A DNA stretch of 64,000 nt from Pseudomonas viridiflava (lineage in GTDB: Bacteria; Pseudomonadota; Gammaproteobacteria; Pseudomonadales; Pseudomonadaceae), in assembly GCF_900590885.1 (NCBI RefSeq), contig NZ_UUON01000048.1, positions 434,001-498,000 of the forward strand. Reading direction: 5' to 3'. Within the stretch, counting starts at the first letter, position 1. The number at the start of each line of letters is the position of its first letter. Positions 1 through 9,450 of the stretch are shown here, one piece after another. Under the pieces are notes generated by a model that saw only the letters and a list, made by a program, of their open reading frames with translations, was not told the origin of the DNA and did not search any database. A program made the translations under genes and the position numbers.

Positions 1-103
1 GATCTGAGCGGGTAAATCGAGGATGTTCTGATAGGTGCTGCAAGCGCGGCGATAGGCCAGAATAGAGGGCCCGGCGAGTGGTCGGGATGGTGGAGAGTGA
101 GTT

Positions 104-871
104 ATGGGGTTTGATCAGGTGCGTCAGCGCCGTTTGTCTGACGATATTGTCGAGCAACTGGAGGGCATGATCCTCGAGGGCACGCTGAAGTCGGGCGAGC
201 GTTTGCCTGCCGAGCGCGCATTGGCTGAGCAGTTTGGTGTGTCGCGTCCATCGTTGCGCGAAGCGATCCAGAAGTTGGCGGCCAAAGGATTGTTGGTGAG
301 CCGTCAGGGTGGTGGCAATTATGTTGCGGACTCCCTGGGTTCAACCTTCAGCGATCCACTGCTGCATCTGTTGGAAAACAACCCCGAAGCACAGCGTGAT
401 CTGCTCGAGTTTCGTCAGACGCTTGAAGCTTCTTGTGCTTATTACGCGGCCTTGCGTGCCACCGAGGTTGACCGCGAGCGGCTGACCGCCGCATTCGAGG
501 CGCTACAGGATTGCTACACCCGCGCCGATGACGTGAGCCGGGCGGAGGAGGGCGCGGCCGATGCAAGGTTTCACTTGGCGATTGCCGAGGCTAGCCACAA
601 CGCGGTGTTGTTGCACACCATTCGCGGGCTGTTCGATTTGCTTAAGCGCAACGTGGTGACCAACATCGGCGGCATGTACCAGCAGCGCACGGAAACCCGC
701 GATATGCTGATCAGCCAGCACCGGGATCTGTACCTGGCGATTATCGAGGGGCGTGCCGAGCAGGCACGGGATGTTTCAACACGTCACCTGCTGTATGTGC
801 AGGAAGTGTTGGAGGAGGTGCGTCAGGAGGTTCAACGGGTGGCGCGTGCGGAGCGGCGCAAGGGGATGTAG
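104..871 (+). CDS. lldR: GntR/FadR-family regulator, probable L-lactate regulator LldR
   Basis: 255 aa. Residues about 8-75 form a GntR winged helix (SGERLPAERALAEQFGVSRPSLREA is the classic GntR helix-turn-helix, quoted here only as its region 30-54). Residues about 95-235 form an FCD ligand domain with the ARFHLAIAEASHN acid/histidine motif. A good ribosome site (GGAGAG) precedes the ATG. It is tail-to-tail with smpB, as PA4769 is in PAO1, where the neighbouring genes on the other side are the lactate permease and dehydrogenases; those would lie just left of this window. FadR-type FCD proteins repress until they bind a small carboxylate. The lactate assignment rests on synteny; the family assignment is firm. 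The first 103 bases hold no gene I can support. Confidence 0.85.
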   Translation: MGFDQVRQRRLSDDIVEQLEGMILEGTLKSGERLPAERALAEQFGVSRPSLREAIQKLAAKGLLVSRQGGGNYVADSLGSTFSDPLLHLLENNPEAQRDLLEFRQTLEASCAYYAALRATEVDRERLTAAFEALQDCYTRADDVSRAEEGAADARFHLAIAEASHNAVLLHTIRGLFDLLKRNVVTNIGGMYQQRTETRDMLISQHRDLYLAIIEGRAEQARDVSTRHLLYVQEVLEEVRQEVQRVARAERRKGM

Positions 872-906
872 CCGAGGGATTTCCCCAGGCTACACCGCTG
901 CAAGGA

Positions 907-1389
907 TTACTCTTCCTTGCCCTTGTTGCGCACGGCGCGGTGCAGTTCGCGGTTGGAATCGCGCTCGCGCTCGGTATCGCGCTTGTCGTATTCCTTCTTG
1001 CCCTTGCCCAAGGCGATCTCGCACTTGACCAGGTGCTTGCTCCAGTACCAGGACAGGCAGATGCAGGCATAGCCCTTCTGCTGCACGGCTTGAGCGAGTT
1101 TTTCCAGTTCGCGGGCATTGAGCAACAGCTTGCGCGTGCGTACCGGGTCGGCAATCACGTGGGTGCTCGCGGTGGTCAGCGGGGTGATATGACTGCCGAG
1201 CAGCCACGCCTCGCCATCCTTGAGCAGCACATAGCTGTCGACCAGTTGCAGCTTGCTGGCGCGCAGACTTTTTACTTCCCAGCCGGCCAGGACCAGACCA
1301 GCCTCGAAACGATGTTCGATGAAGTAATCGTGTCGCGCCTTTTTATTTTGCGCGATGGTCCCTGTGGGGTGTTTCTTTTGTTTAGCCAT
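907..1389 (-). CDS. smpB: SsrA-binding protein SmpB
   Basis: 160 aa, the normal SmpB length. The oligonucleotide-binding barrel is recognisable from HDYFIEHRFEAGLVLAGWEVKS (region 20-41), and the lysine-rich C-terminal tail (KGKKEYDKRDTE) folds into the ribosomal A site. It partners tmRNA in rescuing stalled ribosomes in the cytoplasm. The start at MAKQKK matches the family; a much longer open frame upstream is not part of the gene. There is no Shine-Dalgarno sequence in front of the ATG; instead a TATAAT box lies only 9 bases upstream, suggesting a leaderless or nearly leaderless message. It diverges from ratA, the same arrangement as in other Pseudomonas. Confidence 0.96.
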   Translation of the reverse strand: MAKQKKHPTGTIAQNKKARHDYFIEHRFEAGLVLAGWEVKSLRASKLQLVDSYVLLKDGEAWLLGSHITPLTTASTHVIADPVRTRKLLLNARELEKLAQAVQQKGYACICLSWYWSKHLVKCEIALGKGKKEYDKRDTERERDSNRELHRAVRNKGKEE

Positions 1390-1398
1390 AGGGGCGGC

Positions 1399-1404
1399 AT
1401 TATA
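1399..1404 (-). promoter_or_regulatory. -10 box (TATAAT) of smpB, 9 nt from the start codon
   Basis: A perfect TATAAT on the minus strand is separated from the smpB ATG by nine C/G-rich bases with no ribosome-binding site. No good -35 element is seen at the standard distance. Transcription from this box would start at or within a few bases of the ATG. Confidence 0.5.
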
Positions 1405-1557
1405 GGGAGTTGCGAGCGTGTCGGCTACGGTCAACCTGCGTGCTTGAGCGTGTTGGACGAATCCCGGACAATGCGGGCAGTTCTTTGGTTTTTTTCTTTC
1501 GCGGATCGGGCTGTTCTTTCGCGATGTTTGCCGCTCAGTAGTGGAAATAACGCACAC

Positions 1558-1992
1558 ATGACGACGCATATTCAACGTTCGGCGTTGCTGCCTTATCCGG
1601 CGCAGGCGCTTTATGACCTGGTCAACGACGTGGCGCGTTACCCGGAATTCTTGCCGTGGTGTTCGGCGGCCGAGGTGCTGGAAAGCAGTGACGAGCACAT
1701 GGTCGCCCGTGTCGGGGTCGCCAAGGGCGGGCTTAGCCAGCATTTTGTTACGCGCAATGTGCTGGTGCCTGGGAAGTCCATCGAAATGAATCTGCAGGAA
1801 GGGCCATTTACCCAGTTGCATGGCGTTTGGGTATTCAAGGCGTTGACCGACAAGGCGTGCAAAATCAGCCTGGATCTTTCGTTCGATTACGCCGGGCCGA
1901 TTGTGCGCGCGACGCTGGGCCCTCTGTTCAATCAGGCGGCGAATACCCTGGTGGATGCGTTCTGCCAGCGGGCCAAGCAACTGCATGGTTGA
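1558..1992 (+). CDS. ratA: RatA-type START/coenzyme Q-binding protein
   Basis: 144 aa, a complete Polyketide_cyc2/START-like domain (family of E. coli RatA/YfjG and mitochondrial Coq10). Recognised by the N-terminal SALLPYPAQALYDLVNDV and central YPEFLPWC motifs. Family members bind lipophilic quinones; E. coli RatA was reported to block 70S assembly as a toxin, whereas the Coq10 relatives act as quinone chaperones, so the cellular role is unsettled. I chose the ATG at 1558 because the family starts here; a longer frame runs back through smpB antisense. It overlaps rnfH by 8 bases, so the two are translationally coupled. The smpB-ratA-rnfH-bamE cluster is conserved in gammaproteobacteria. Confidence 0.92.
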   Translation: MTTHIQRSALLPYPAQALYDLVNDVARYPEFLPWCSAAEVLESSDEHMVARVGVAKGGLSQHFVTRNVLVPGKSIEMNLQEGPFTQLHGVWVFKALTDKACKISLDLSFDYAGPIVRATLGPLFNQAANTLVDAFCQRAKQLHG

Positions 1993-2287
1993 TATAGAGG
2001 TGGTGTATGCCGCCGAGGACCGTCAGGTTTTGTTGGCTGTGACGGTGGCGGCGGGCACCAGCTTGCGGGCGGCGGTGCAGGCTTGTGGGATCGCGGCGCA
2101 ATTTCCGGCGCTGGATTTGGCTGATTGCCTGTTGGGGATATTCGGTAAGGTGGTCGCCGATGCTGATGTGCGAGCAGTGCAGGCGGGTGATCGTATTGAG
2201 ATCTACCGGCCTCTGCTGGCAGATCCTAAGGAAGTGCGCCGATTGCGTGCCGCCAAGGCAGCTTTGGCCAAGCAACAGAATTCATAG
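1985..2287 (+). CDS. rnfH: RnfH family ubiquitin-like protein (RatB)
   Basis: 100 aa of the UPF0125/RnfH family, a small beta-grasp (ubiquitin/ThiS-like) fold. Conserved segments are IEVVYA near the N terminus, GIFGKV in the middle and the GDRIEIYRPLLADPKE stretch near residues 70-86. The biochemical role is unknown; the family is named for its neighbourhood with rnf genes in some bacteria and pairs with ratA in others. Its ATG overlaps the 3' end of ratA. A bidirectional terminator follows. Confidence 0.88.
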   Translation: MVDIEVVYAAEDRQVLLAVTVAAGTSLRAAVQACGIAAQFPALDLADCLLGIFGKVVADADVRAVQAGDRIEIYRPLLADPKEVRRLRAAKAALAKQQNS

Positions 2288-2333
2288 GCCATCAGGGCCC
2301 ATTTGTTAGGCGTCTGTGCAAACAGCAGGCAAT

Positions 2334-2357
2334 AAAAAACCCGGCATGCCGGGTTTT
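2334..2357. terminator. Bidirectional intrinsic terminator between rnfH and bamE
   Basis: CCCGG-CATG-CCGGG stem flanked by an A run on the left and TTTT on the right, placed between two convergent genes, so it can serve both directions. Confidence 0.85.
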
Positions 2358-2375
2358 CTAGTGAGCGCCGCAAGC

Positions 2376-2903
2376 TTACTGCGGGCTGGTGTCCAGAGGC
2401 TGTGGCGTCGGGACTGGCACGGTTTCTACGCCGTCGACGTCTTTCTGGATCTTGTCGAGCAACGAGCCCGGCTTGGCCGGTACTTCGGACTTCGGCTGCT
2501 CGCTGTCCTGCGCAGGCGCAGTCACGTTGGTGCCTGTGTCCTTGCCGAGCAGGGCTTCATCACGGCTTACGCCGGGCATGAAGTCGCCGGACAGGCTGAC
2601 AAGCTGATCATTGCCATTAAAAATGACGCTGACGCGTTCCTGCTGGCGTTCACCGCCACCAGGCTGCAGGCTGTAGAGATAATCCCAGCGATCGGCGTGG
2701 AAAGTGTCGGTCAGCAGGGGATTGCCCATGATAAACCGTACTTGCCGTCGGGTCATTCCCGGGCGTAACTGGTCTATCATGTCCTGCGTGACGACATTGC
2801 CCTGCTGGATGTCGATTTTGTAAACCCCGGGGAATGAACAACCGGCGAGTGCGAGCAGTCCCACAAAGGTGAAACTGGTTAGCAAGAGCTTGGTGTTTTG
2901 CAT
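2376..2903 (-). CDS. bamE: Outer-membrane assembly lipoprotein BamE (OmlA/SmpA)
   Basis: 175 aa. A lipoprotein signal peptide ends at LALAGC (Cys about residue 22). The SmpA/OmlA domain follows at about 30-105, with the QGNVVTQDMIDQLRPGMTRRQV and MGNPLL landmarks, and a Pro/Gln-rich tail extends to the end. BamE is a non-essential lipoprotein of the BAM complex that inserts beta-barrel proteins in the outer membrane. At 175 aa it is longer than the E. coli protein (113 aa), as is usual in Pseudomonas, because of the disordered tail. It diverges from fur, the conserved omlA-fur arrangement of pseudomonads. Confidence 0.95.
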   Translation of the reverse strand: MQNTKLLLTSFTFVGLLALAGCSFPGVYKIDIQQGNVVTQDMIDQLRPGMTRRQVRFIMGNPLLTDTFHADRWDYLYSLQPGGGERQQERVSVIFNGNDQLVSLSGDFMPGVSRDEALLGKDTGTNVTAPAQDSEQPKSEVPAKPGSLLDKIQKDVDGVETVPVPTPQPLDTSPQ

Positions 2904-3001
2904 CGGTGGGCGACTTCCACTATCTTGGCTGGGACAACGTAAACGCCGATCATACCCGTATTAAGAGAAGCTGCGAAGCAGCATCCGCGAGAAAGCTAAC
3001 C

Positions 3002-3406
3002 ATGGTTGAAAATAGCGAACTACGCAAAGCCGGTCTTAAAGTGACTCTGCCACGAGTCAAGATTCTACAAATGCTCGATTCTGCTGAGCAGCGCCACATG
3101 AGTGCCGAGGATGTTTACAAGGCGCTGATGGAGTCTAACGAGGACGTTGGCCTGGCCACGGTTTACCGTGTGCTGACCCAGTTTGAAGCCGCAGGGCTGG
3201 TGGTTCGTCATAATTTCGACGGCGGTCATGCAGTGTTCGAATTGGCTGACGGTGGTCATCACGACCACATGGTTGACCTGGATACCAATGAGGTAATCGA
3301 GTTCACCAGTCCTGAAATCGAAGCGCTGCAGCACAAGATTGCTGAGGAGCATGGGTTCGATTTGGTTGACCACAATCTTGTGTTGTACATCCGTAAGAAA
3401 AAGTAA
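3002..3406 (+). CDS. fur: Ferric uptake regulator Fur
   Basis: 134 aa, full length and closely matching Pseudomonas Fur. The N-terminal winged helix includes LATVYRVLTQFEAAGLV; the metal-binding region has GGHHDHMVDLD followed by the dimerisation domain. With Fe(II) it represses iron-uptake genes and prrF sRNAs; candidate targets in this window are at 54.8 and 57.8 kb. The start at MVENSELRK matches the family; the frame is open further upstream but without homology. The protein contains no cysteine at all: the CxxC pairs of E. coli Fur are absent, and position 91-92 (MVDLD) lacks the lone Cys I recall in P. aeruginosa Fur. Confidence 0.98.
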   Translation: MVENSELRKAGLKVTLPRVKILQMLDSAEQRHMSAEDVYKALMESNEDVGLATVYRVLTQFEAAGLVVRHNFDGGHAVFELADGGHHDHMVDLDTNEVIEFTSPEIEALQHKIAEEHGFDLVDHNLVLYIRKKK

Positions 3407-3439
3407 AAATCGACGCAGATTCGCTCTGCGAAACGATAG

Positions 3440-3461
3440 AAGGCGACCCTAGGGTCGCCTT
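3440..3461. terminator. Hairpin terminator between fur and recN
   Basis: Perfect 11-bp palindrome (AAGGCGACCCT and its complement) between convergent fur and recN. The tail is only moderately T-rich, so termination in each direction is likely but not certain. Confidence 0.7.
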
Positions 3462-3491
3462 CGTGCTTTCTATAAGGCAGAAATTGTCGGA

Positions 3492-5165
3492 TTAGGCCTT
3501 GGCCGCTACGACCATTTTCTTCGCGTGGGCGAGGGATTCTTTGGTCAGATCGATGCCGCCGAGCATGCGCGCCACTTCTTCCACGCGTTCCGACTTGTTC
3601 AGCTTGGACACGGCCGTGTGCGTTGCGTCACTGCCTCGCACCTTGTGCACGAACAGGTGCTGATGCCCTTGTGCTGCCACTTGCGGCAAGTGAGTCACTG
3701 TCAGCACTTGGCCTCTGTCGCCCAAGCGGCGCAGCAGCTGGCCCACAATTTCTGCGGTCGGCCCGCCAATGCCCACGTCCACTTCATCGAACACGAGCGT
3801 CGGTACCCGCGAGGTTTGGGCGGTGATGACCTGAATCGCCAGGCTGATGCGTGACAGCTCGCCGCCGGAGGCCACTTTTGCCAATGCCTTGAGCGGCTGC
3901 CCGGGGTTGGCGCTGACCAGCAGTTCTACCTGTTCCAGGCCATGGGGTTGCAGTTCATTGCTGGCGTTGGCGCGCAGTTCAATGGTGAAGCGCCCGCCCG
4001 GCATGCCCAGGCGCTGAATCTCCAGCTCCACGGCGCTCGCCAGGCCGGTGGCCGCTTGCTGGCGCAGGTCGCTCAGTTCGCGGGCCTTCTCTTGATAATG
4101 GCGGGCGAAAGAGGCGAGTTCATCGCCGAGTCGCTCGATGGATTCGTCGTTGGCATTCAGCGTTTCGATTTCATCCAGCAACTTTTGCTGCATGGTTGCC
4201 ACTTCGGTGGGCTGGATTCGGTGTTTGCGCGCCAGGGTATAGATAGTGTCCAGGCGTTCTTCTATTTCCTGCAGGCGCGAGGGATCGGCGTCGAAGTGAT
4301 CCAGAAAGCGATTCAGTTCGCCAACGGCTTCTTCTACCTGGATCTGCGCGCTGGTCAGCAGCGTGGTGGCTTCACTCAGCGAGCCTGAAGCGTTATTGAC
4401 GCTGGACAACCGGTTGAGGCTGGCCGTCAGTGCGTTAAGCACATTGCCCGAGTCGCTCTCGCTGCATTGCTCCACCACCTGGCGGCAAATAGCGAGCAGC
4501 GTTTCGGCGTTAGTGAGGTTCTTGTGTTCCTGCTCAAGCTGCTCCAGTTCGGTCTCGCCAAGGGCCAGGCTTTCCAGTTCTTCAAGCTGATAGCTGAGCA
4601 ATTGGTGGCGAGCGCGTTGCTCGTCGCCGGAGTTGGAAAGCCGCTCCAGCTCCTGGCGGGTCTGGCGCCAGCGCTGAGCGGCAAGCTGTACCTGGCGCGC
4701 AAGGTCGGTGGCGCCTGCGTATTCATCGAGCAGGCGACGGTGGGTGTCGGTTTTCAGTAAGGATTGGTGTTCGTGCTGGCTGTGGATATCGATCAGCAGT
4801 TCGCCCAGGGCCTTGAGGTCGCCAAGGGGGCAGGGCGTGCCATTGATATAGCCGCGAGAGCGCCCTTCGGCAGTGATTACTCGCCGCAGGATGCACGGCC
4901 CTTCATTATTCAGGTCGCGCTCGGCCAGCCAGGCTTCGGCTTCGGGAATGTCGGCCAGGTCGAAGGTGGCAAGAATGTCGGCCTTGTCCGCACCTGGGCG
5001 TACCACGCCACTGTCGGCGCGGTCGCCTAGGGTCAGGCCCAGGGCGTCGAGCATGATCGACTTGCCGGCGCCGGTTTCGCCTGTGATTACGCTCATCCCG
5101 CGATCCAGTTCGAGATCCAGGTGTTCAACGATGGCGTAGTTATGTACGGACAGGTGCACGAGCAT
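3492..5165 (-). CDS. recN: DNA repair ATPase RecN
   Basis: 557 aa, full-length SMC-like protein. Walker A is GETGAGKS near residue 30, long coiled coils cover about 150-370, and the ABC-type signature (ASGGELSRISLAIQ) and Walker B (TLVFDEVDVGIGG) lie near residues 430-475. RecN acts early in double-strand break repair, binding broken ends with RecA. A near-consensus LexA box lies 25 bp upstream, consistent with SOS control. It sits between fur and grpE as in PAO1 (PA4763). Confidence 0.97.
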   Translation of the reverse strand: MLVHLSVHNYAIVEHLDLELDRGMSVITGETGAGKSIMLDALGLTLGDRADSGVVRPGADKADILATFDLADIPEAEAWLAERDLNNEGPCILRRVITAEGRSRGYINGTPCPLGDLKALGELLIDIHSQHEHQSLLKTDTHRRLLDEYAGATDLARQVQLAAQRWRQTRQELERLSNSGDEQRARHQLLSYQLEELESLALGETELEQLEQEHKNLTNAETLLAICRQVVEQCSESDSGNVLNALTASLNRLSSVNNASGSLSEATTLLTSAQIQVEEAVGELNRFLDHFDADPSRLQEIEERLDTIYTLARKHRIQPTEVATMQQKLLDEIETLNANDESIERLGDELASFARHYQEKARELSDLRQQAATGLASAVELEIQRLGMPGGRFTIELRANASNELQPHGLEQVELLVSANPGQPLKALAKVASGGELSRISLAIQVITAQTSRVPTLVFDEVDVGIGGPTAEIVGQLLRRLGDRGQVLTVTHLPQVAAQGHQHLFVHKVRGSDATHTAVSKLNKSERVEEVARMLGGIDLTKESLAHAKKMVVAAKA

Positions 5166-5189
5166 GAAGGTCGCTCCCAGGCTTTAGGT

Positions 5190-5205
5190 CTGGTTATTTA
5201 TACAG
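5190..5205 (-). promoter_or_regulatory. LexA (SOS) box upstream of recN
   Basis: CTGGTTATTTATACAG matches CTG-N10-CAG with an AT-rich centre, 13 of 16 positions of the consensus palindrome CTGTATATATATACAG. It ends 25 bp before the recN start codon. Known biology: recN is a classic LexA target. Confidence 0.88.
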
Positions 5206-5335
5206 TGTTTTGTTCTGGGCTGACAATCCTGATGCTTAGGTCGATTTGCTTGAATGGCTGCATTTCTTAGCGCAACAAGGAATGGCAGCGCAGGAATTGA
5301 TCCAGGTCAGGGAGAGACTTTTGGTAACGCCTACG

Positions 5336-5365
5336 CCCTTGAACCCTGAAATTGTGGCCCCATAT
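5336..5365 (+). promoter_or_regulatory. Sigma-32 (heat-shock) promoter of grpE
   Basis: CCCTTGAA at 5336-5343 and CCCCATAT at 5358-5365 with a 14-bp spacer, essentially the RpoH consensus CTTGAA-N13/14-CCCCATnT. It lies 53 bp upstream of grpE. Confidence 0.9.
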
Positions 5366-5418
5366 ACCGGAACAGAAGCGCGAGTTGAGTTCGCGCATGA
5401 TTTTGAAAGGAGAAATCT

Positions 5419-5979
5419 ATGGCTGACGAACAGACGCAGGATACGCAAACTCCAGACGCCAACTCGGCTGCCGGTGATGAGCTGGCGACTCGTGTACAAG
5501 TGCTCGAAGAGCAATTGGCTGCTGCGCAGGACCAGTCTTTGCGTGTTGCCGCCGATCTGCAGAACGTCCGCCGCCGCGCCGAGCAGGATGTAGAGAAGGC
5601 TCACAAATTCGGGCTGGAAAAATTTGCCGGTGACTTGCTGCCGATCATCGACAGCCTGGAACGTGGCCTTGAATTGTCCAACCCGGACGACGAAAACATC
5701 CGCCCGATGCGCGAAGGGATCGAACTGACCCTGAAAATGTTCCAGGACACCCTGAAGCGTTATCAGCTGGAAGCCATCGATCCACAAGGCGGCGAACCGT
5801 TCAACGCTGAGCATCACCAAGCCATGGCCATGCAGGAAAGCCATGACCTGGAGCCTAACAGTGTGTTGAAAGTTTTCCAGAAGGGTTATCAGCTGAACGG
5901 CCGTTTGCTGCGTCCGGCGATGGTAGTGGTGAGCAAGGCTCCTGCACCGGTTTCACCGTCGATTGATGAGCAGGCTTGA
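5419..5979 (+). CDS. grpE: Nucleotide exchange factor GrpE
   Basis: 186 aa. An N-terminal acidic, low-complexity segment is followed by a long dimeric coiled coil (about 25-75) and the C-terminal beta wing (about 120-180), with the conserved DLLPIIDSLERGL and FQKGYQLNGRLLRPAMVVVSK motifs. It releases ADP from DnaK. The ribosome site AAAGGAG precedes the ATG at normal distance. It is the first gene of the grpE-dnaK-dnaJ chaperone cluster and has its own sigma-32 promoter; its stop codon lies inside the dnaK heat-shock promoter. Confidence 0.97.
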   Translation: MADEQTQDTQTPDANSAAGDELATRVQVLEEQLAAAQDQSLRVAADLQNVRRRAEQDVEKAHKFGLEKFAGDLLPIIDSLERGLELSNPDDENIRPMREGIELTLKMFQDTLKRYQLEAIDPQGGEPFNAEHHQAMAMQESHDLEPNSVLKVFQKGYQLNGRLLRPAMVVVSKAPAPVSPSIDEQA

Positions 5980-6002
5980 AATTCATCGCCAAGCCCCCAT
6001 CT
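5975..6002 (+). promoter_or_regulatory. Sigma-32 promoter of dnaK overlapping the grpE stop codon
   Basis: CTTGAAA at 5975-5981 and CCCCATCT at 5995-6002 with a 13-bp spacer: a textbook RpoH promoter. The -35 box includes the TGA stop of grpE, so dnaK can be induced independently of the upstream grpE promoter. Confidence 0.92.
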
Positions 6003-6081
6003 ATAAGTCAAGCGTTTAAGTGCTACCGCAGTTAGCCACCACTGCTGCGGCAACCAAATTCAAGTTTCGGGAGAGTAAATC

Positions 6082-7998
<1,917 letters not shown>

Positions 7999-8316
7999 GT
8001 TGGTCGCCCGGTTGACCGCTATCAAGCGGTGACTGGTAGGATGTCGCCGCGCGGGAGCTTGCTCCCGCGTTGGCGTGTCTGGGGTATGCGAATTTTTACA
8101 GCATGCGACAAGCGTCGAATGTTGGCGGTGTGATCGGAGATGCTCCTGCTTTCCGAGCAGTAAATACCGCGTTTTTGGCCGGATGCCTGGCTAAAAAGCA
8201 GTAACGACCAGGATCGTTGAATTGACGTGAGTTGGGTCCGGGCCTGTATTGGGGCTCAACGAGTTTGGCAAGGCTCAGGAGGGTCTGGCTGAACGTCCTT
8301 AAGAGTGCAAAGACTT
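7999..8316. other. dnaK-dnaJ intergenic region with two hairpins
   Basis: No protein-coding signal is visible. Just after dnaK there is a short ACCGC/GCGGT hairpin (about 8016-8031), and at 8050-8069 a perfect 10-bp palindrome reading CGCGGGAGCT and its complement, the core of a common Pseudomonas REP-type element. I found no sigma-32 box for dnaJ here. An AGGAGGG at 8277-8283 looks like a ribosome site but lies 33 nt from the dnaJ ATG. Confidence 0.6.
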
Positions 8317-9441
8317 ATGGCAAAGCGTGACTATTACGAAGTGTTGGGTGTGGAGCGTGGCTCCAGCGAGGCGGACCTGAAAAAGGCTTACCGTCGCCTG
8401 GCGATGAAGCACCACCCGGACCGTAATCCGGATAGCAAAGAATCCGAGGATATGTTCAAAGAGGCCAATGAGGCCTATGAATGCCTGTCTGATCCCAACA
8501 AGCGCGCGGCCTACGACCAGTATGGCCATGCCGGTGTCGACCCGAGCATGGGTGGCGGCGGTGCAGGTTTTGGCGGTCAGAACTTCTCCGATATTTTCGG
8601 CGACGTGTTCAGCGACTTCTTTGGCGGTGGCCGTGGTGGTCAGCGTGGCGGTGCCCAGCGTGGCAGCGACCTGCGCTACACCCTGGAACTGAACCTGGAA
8701 GAAGCCGTACGCGGCACCAGCGTCAATATCCGTGTACCGACGCTGGTCAATTGCAAGCCGTGCGACGGTTCGGGTGCCAAGAAGGGCTCCTCGCCGATCA
8801 CCTGCCCAACCTGCGGCGGTATAGGCCAGGTCCGTATGCAGCAGGGCTTCTTCTCGGTGCAGCAGACCTGCCCGCGCTGCCATGGTCAGGGCAAGATCAT
8901 TTCCGATCCGTGCGACTCCTGCCACGGCGAAGGCCGCGTAGAAGAGTACAAGACCTTGTCGGTGAAAGTGCCGGCGGGCGTGGATACCGGTGATCGTATT
9001 CGTCTGTCGGGCGAAGGCGAGGCGGGCACTCAGGGCGGCCCTACGGGCGACCTGTATGTGGTGATCAATGTGCGCGAGCACTCGATCTTCCAGCGCGATG
9101 GCAAGCACCTGTTCTGCGAAGTGCCGATCAGCTTTGTCGATGCGGCTCTGGGCGGCGAGCTGGAGATTCCGACCCTCGACGGTCGGGTCAAGCTCAAGAT
9201 CCCTGAGGGCACGCAGACCGGCAAGCAGTTCCGCATTCGTGGCAAGGGTGTTGCGCCGGTGCGCGGTGGCGGTGCAGGCGACTTGATGTGCCGTGTCGCG
9301 GTGGAAACCCCGGTGAACCTGGGCCGCCGTCAGCGTGAATTGCTTGAAGAGTTCCGCAGCTCGCTGGAAGGCGACAACTCCCATTCGCCGAAAACCGCTG
9401 GCTTTTTCGACGGTGTGAAGCGTTTCTTCGGCGACCTGTAA
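8317..9441 (+). CDS. dnaJ: Co-chaperone DnaJ (Hsp40)
   Basis: 374 aa. The J domain (1-70) has HPD at 33-35. A Gly/Phe-rich linker (about 75-115) is followed by four zinc-finger repeats (CKPCDGSG, CPTCGGIG, CPRCHGQG, CDSCHGEG) and the C-terminal substrate domain. It delivers unfolded clients to DnaK and stimulates its ATPase. I start at MAKRDYYEVLG, the universal family start; a GTG four codons upstream is possible. The nearest strong Shine-Dalgarno is too far away for either, which is unusual for such a well-expressed gene. Confidence 0.97.
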   Translation: MAKRDYYEVLGVERGSSEADLKKAYRRLAMKHHPDRNPDSKESEDMFKEANEAYECLSDPNKRAAYDQYGHAGVDPSMGGGGAGFGGQNFSDIFGDVFSDFFGGGRGGQRGGAQRGSDLRYTLELNLEEAVRGTSVNIRVPTLVNCKPCDGSGAKKGSSPITCPTCGGIGQVRMQQGFFSVQQTCPRCHGQGKIISDPCDSCHGEGRVEEYKTLSVKVPAGVDTGDRIRLSGEGEAGTQGGPTGDLYVVINVREHSIFQRDGKHLFCEVPISFVDAALGGELEIPTLDGRVKLKIPEGTQTGKQFRIRGKGVAPVRGGGAGDLMCRVAVETPVNLGRRQRELLEEFRSSLEGDNSHSPKTAGFFDGVKRFFGDL

Positions 9442-9450
9442 GGAATGAGT

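Noticed and set aside
8100..8316. A sigma-32 promoter directly before dnaJ
   Set aside because: I found no CTTGAA/CCCCAT pair at suitable spacing; dnaJ induction probably comes from read-through from dnaK.
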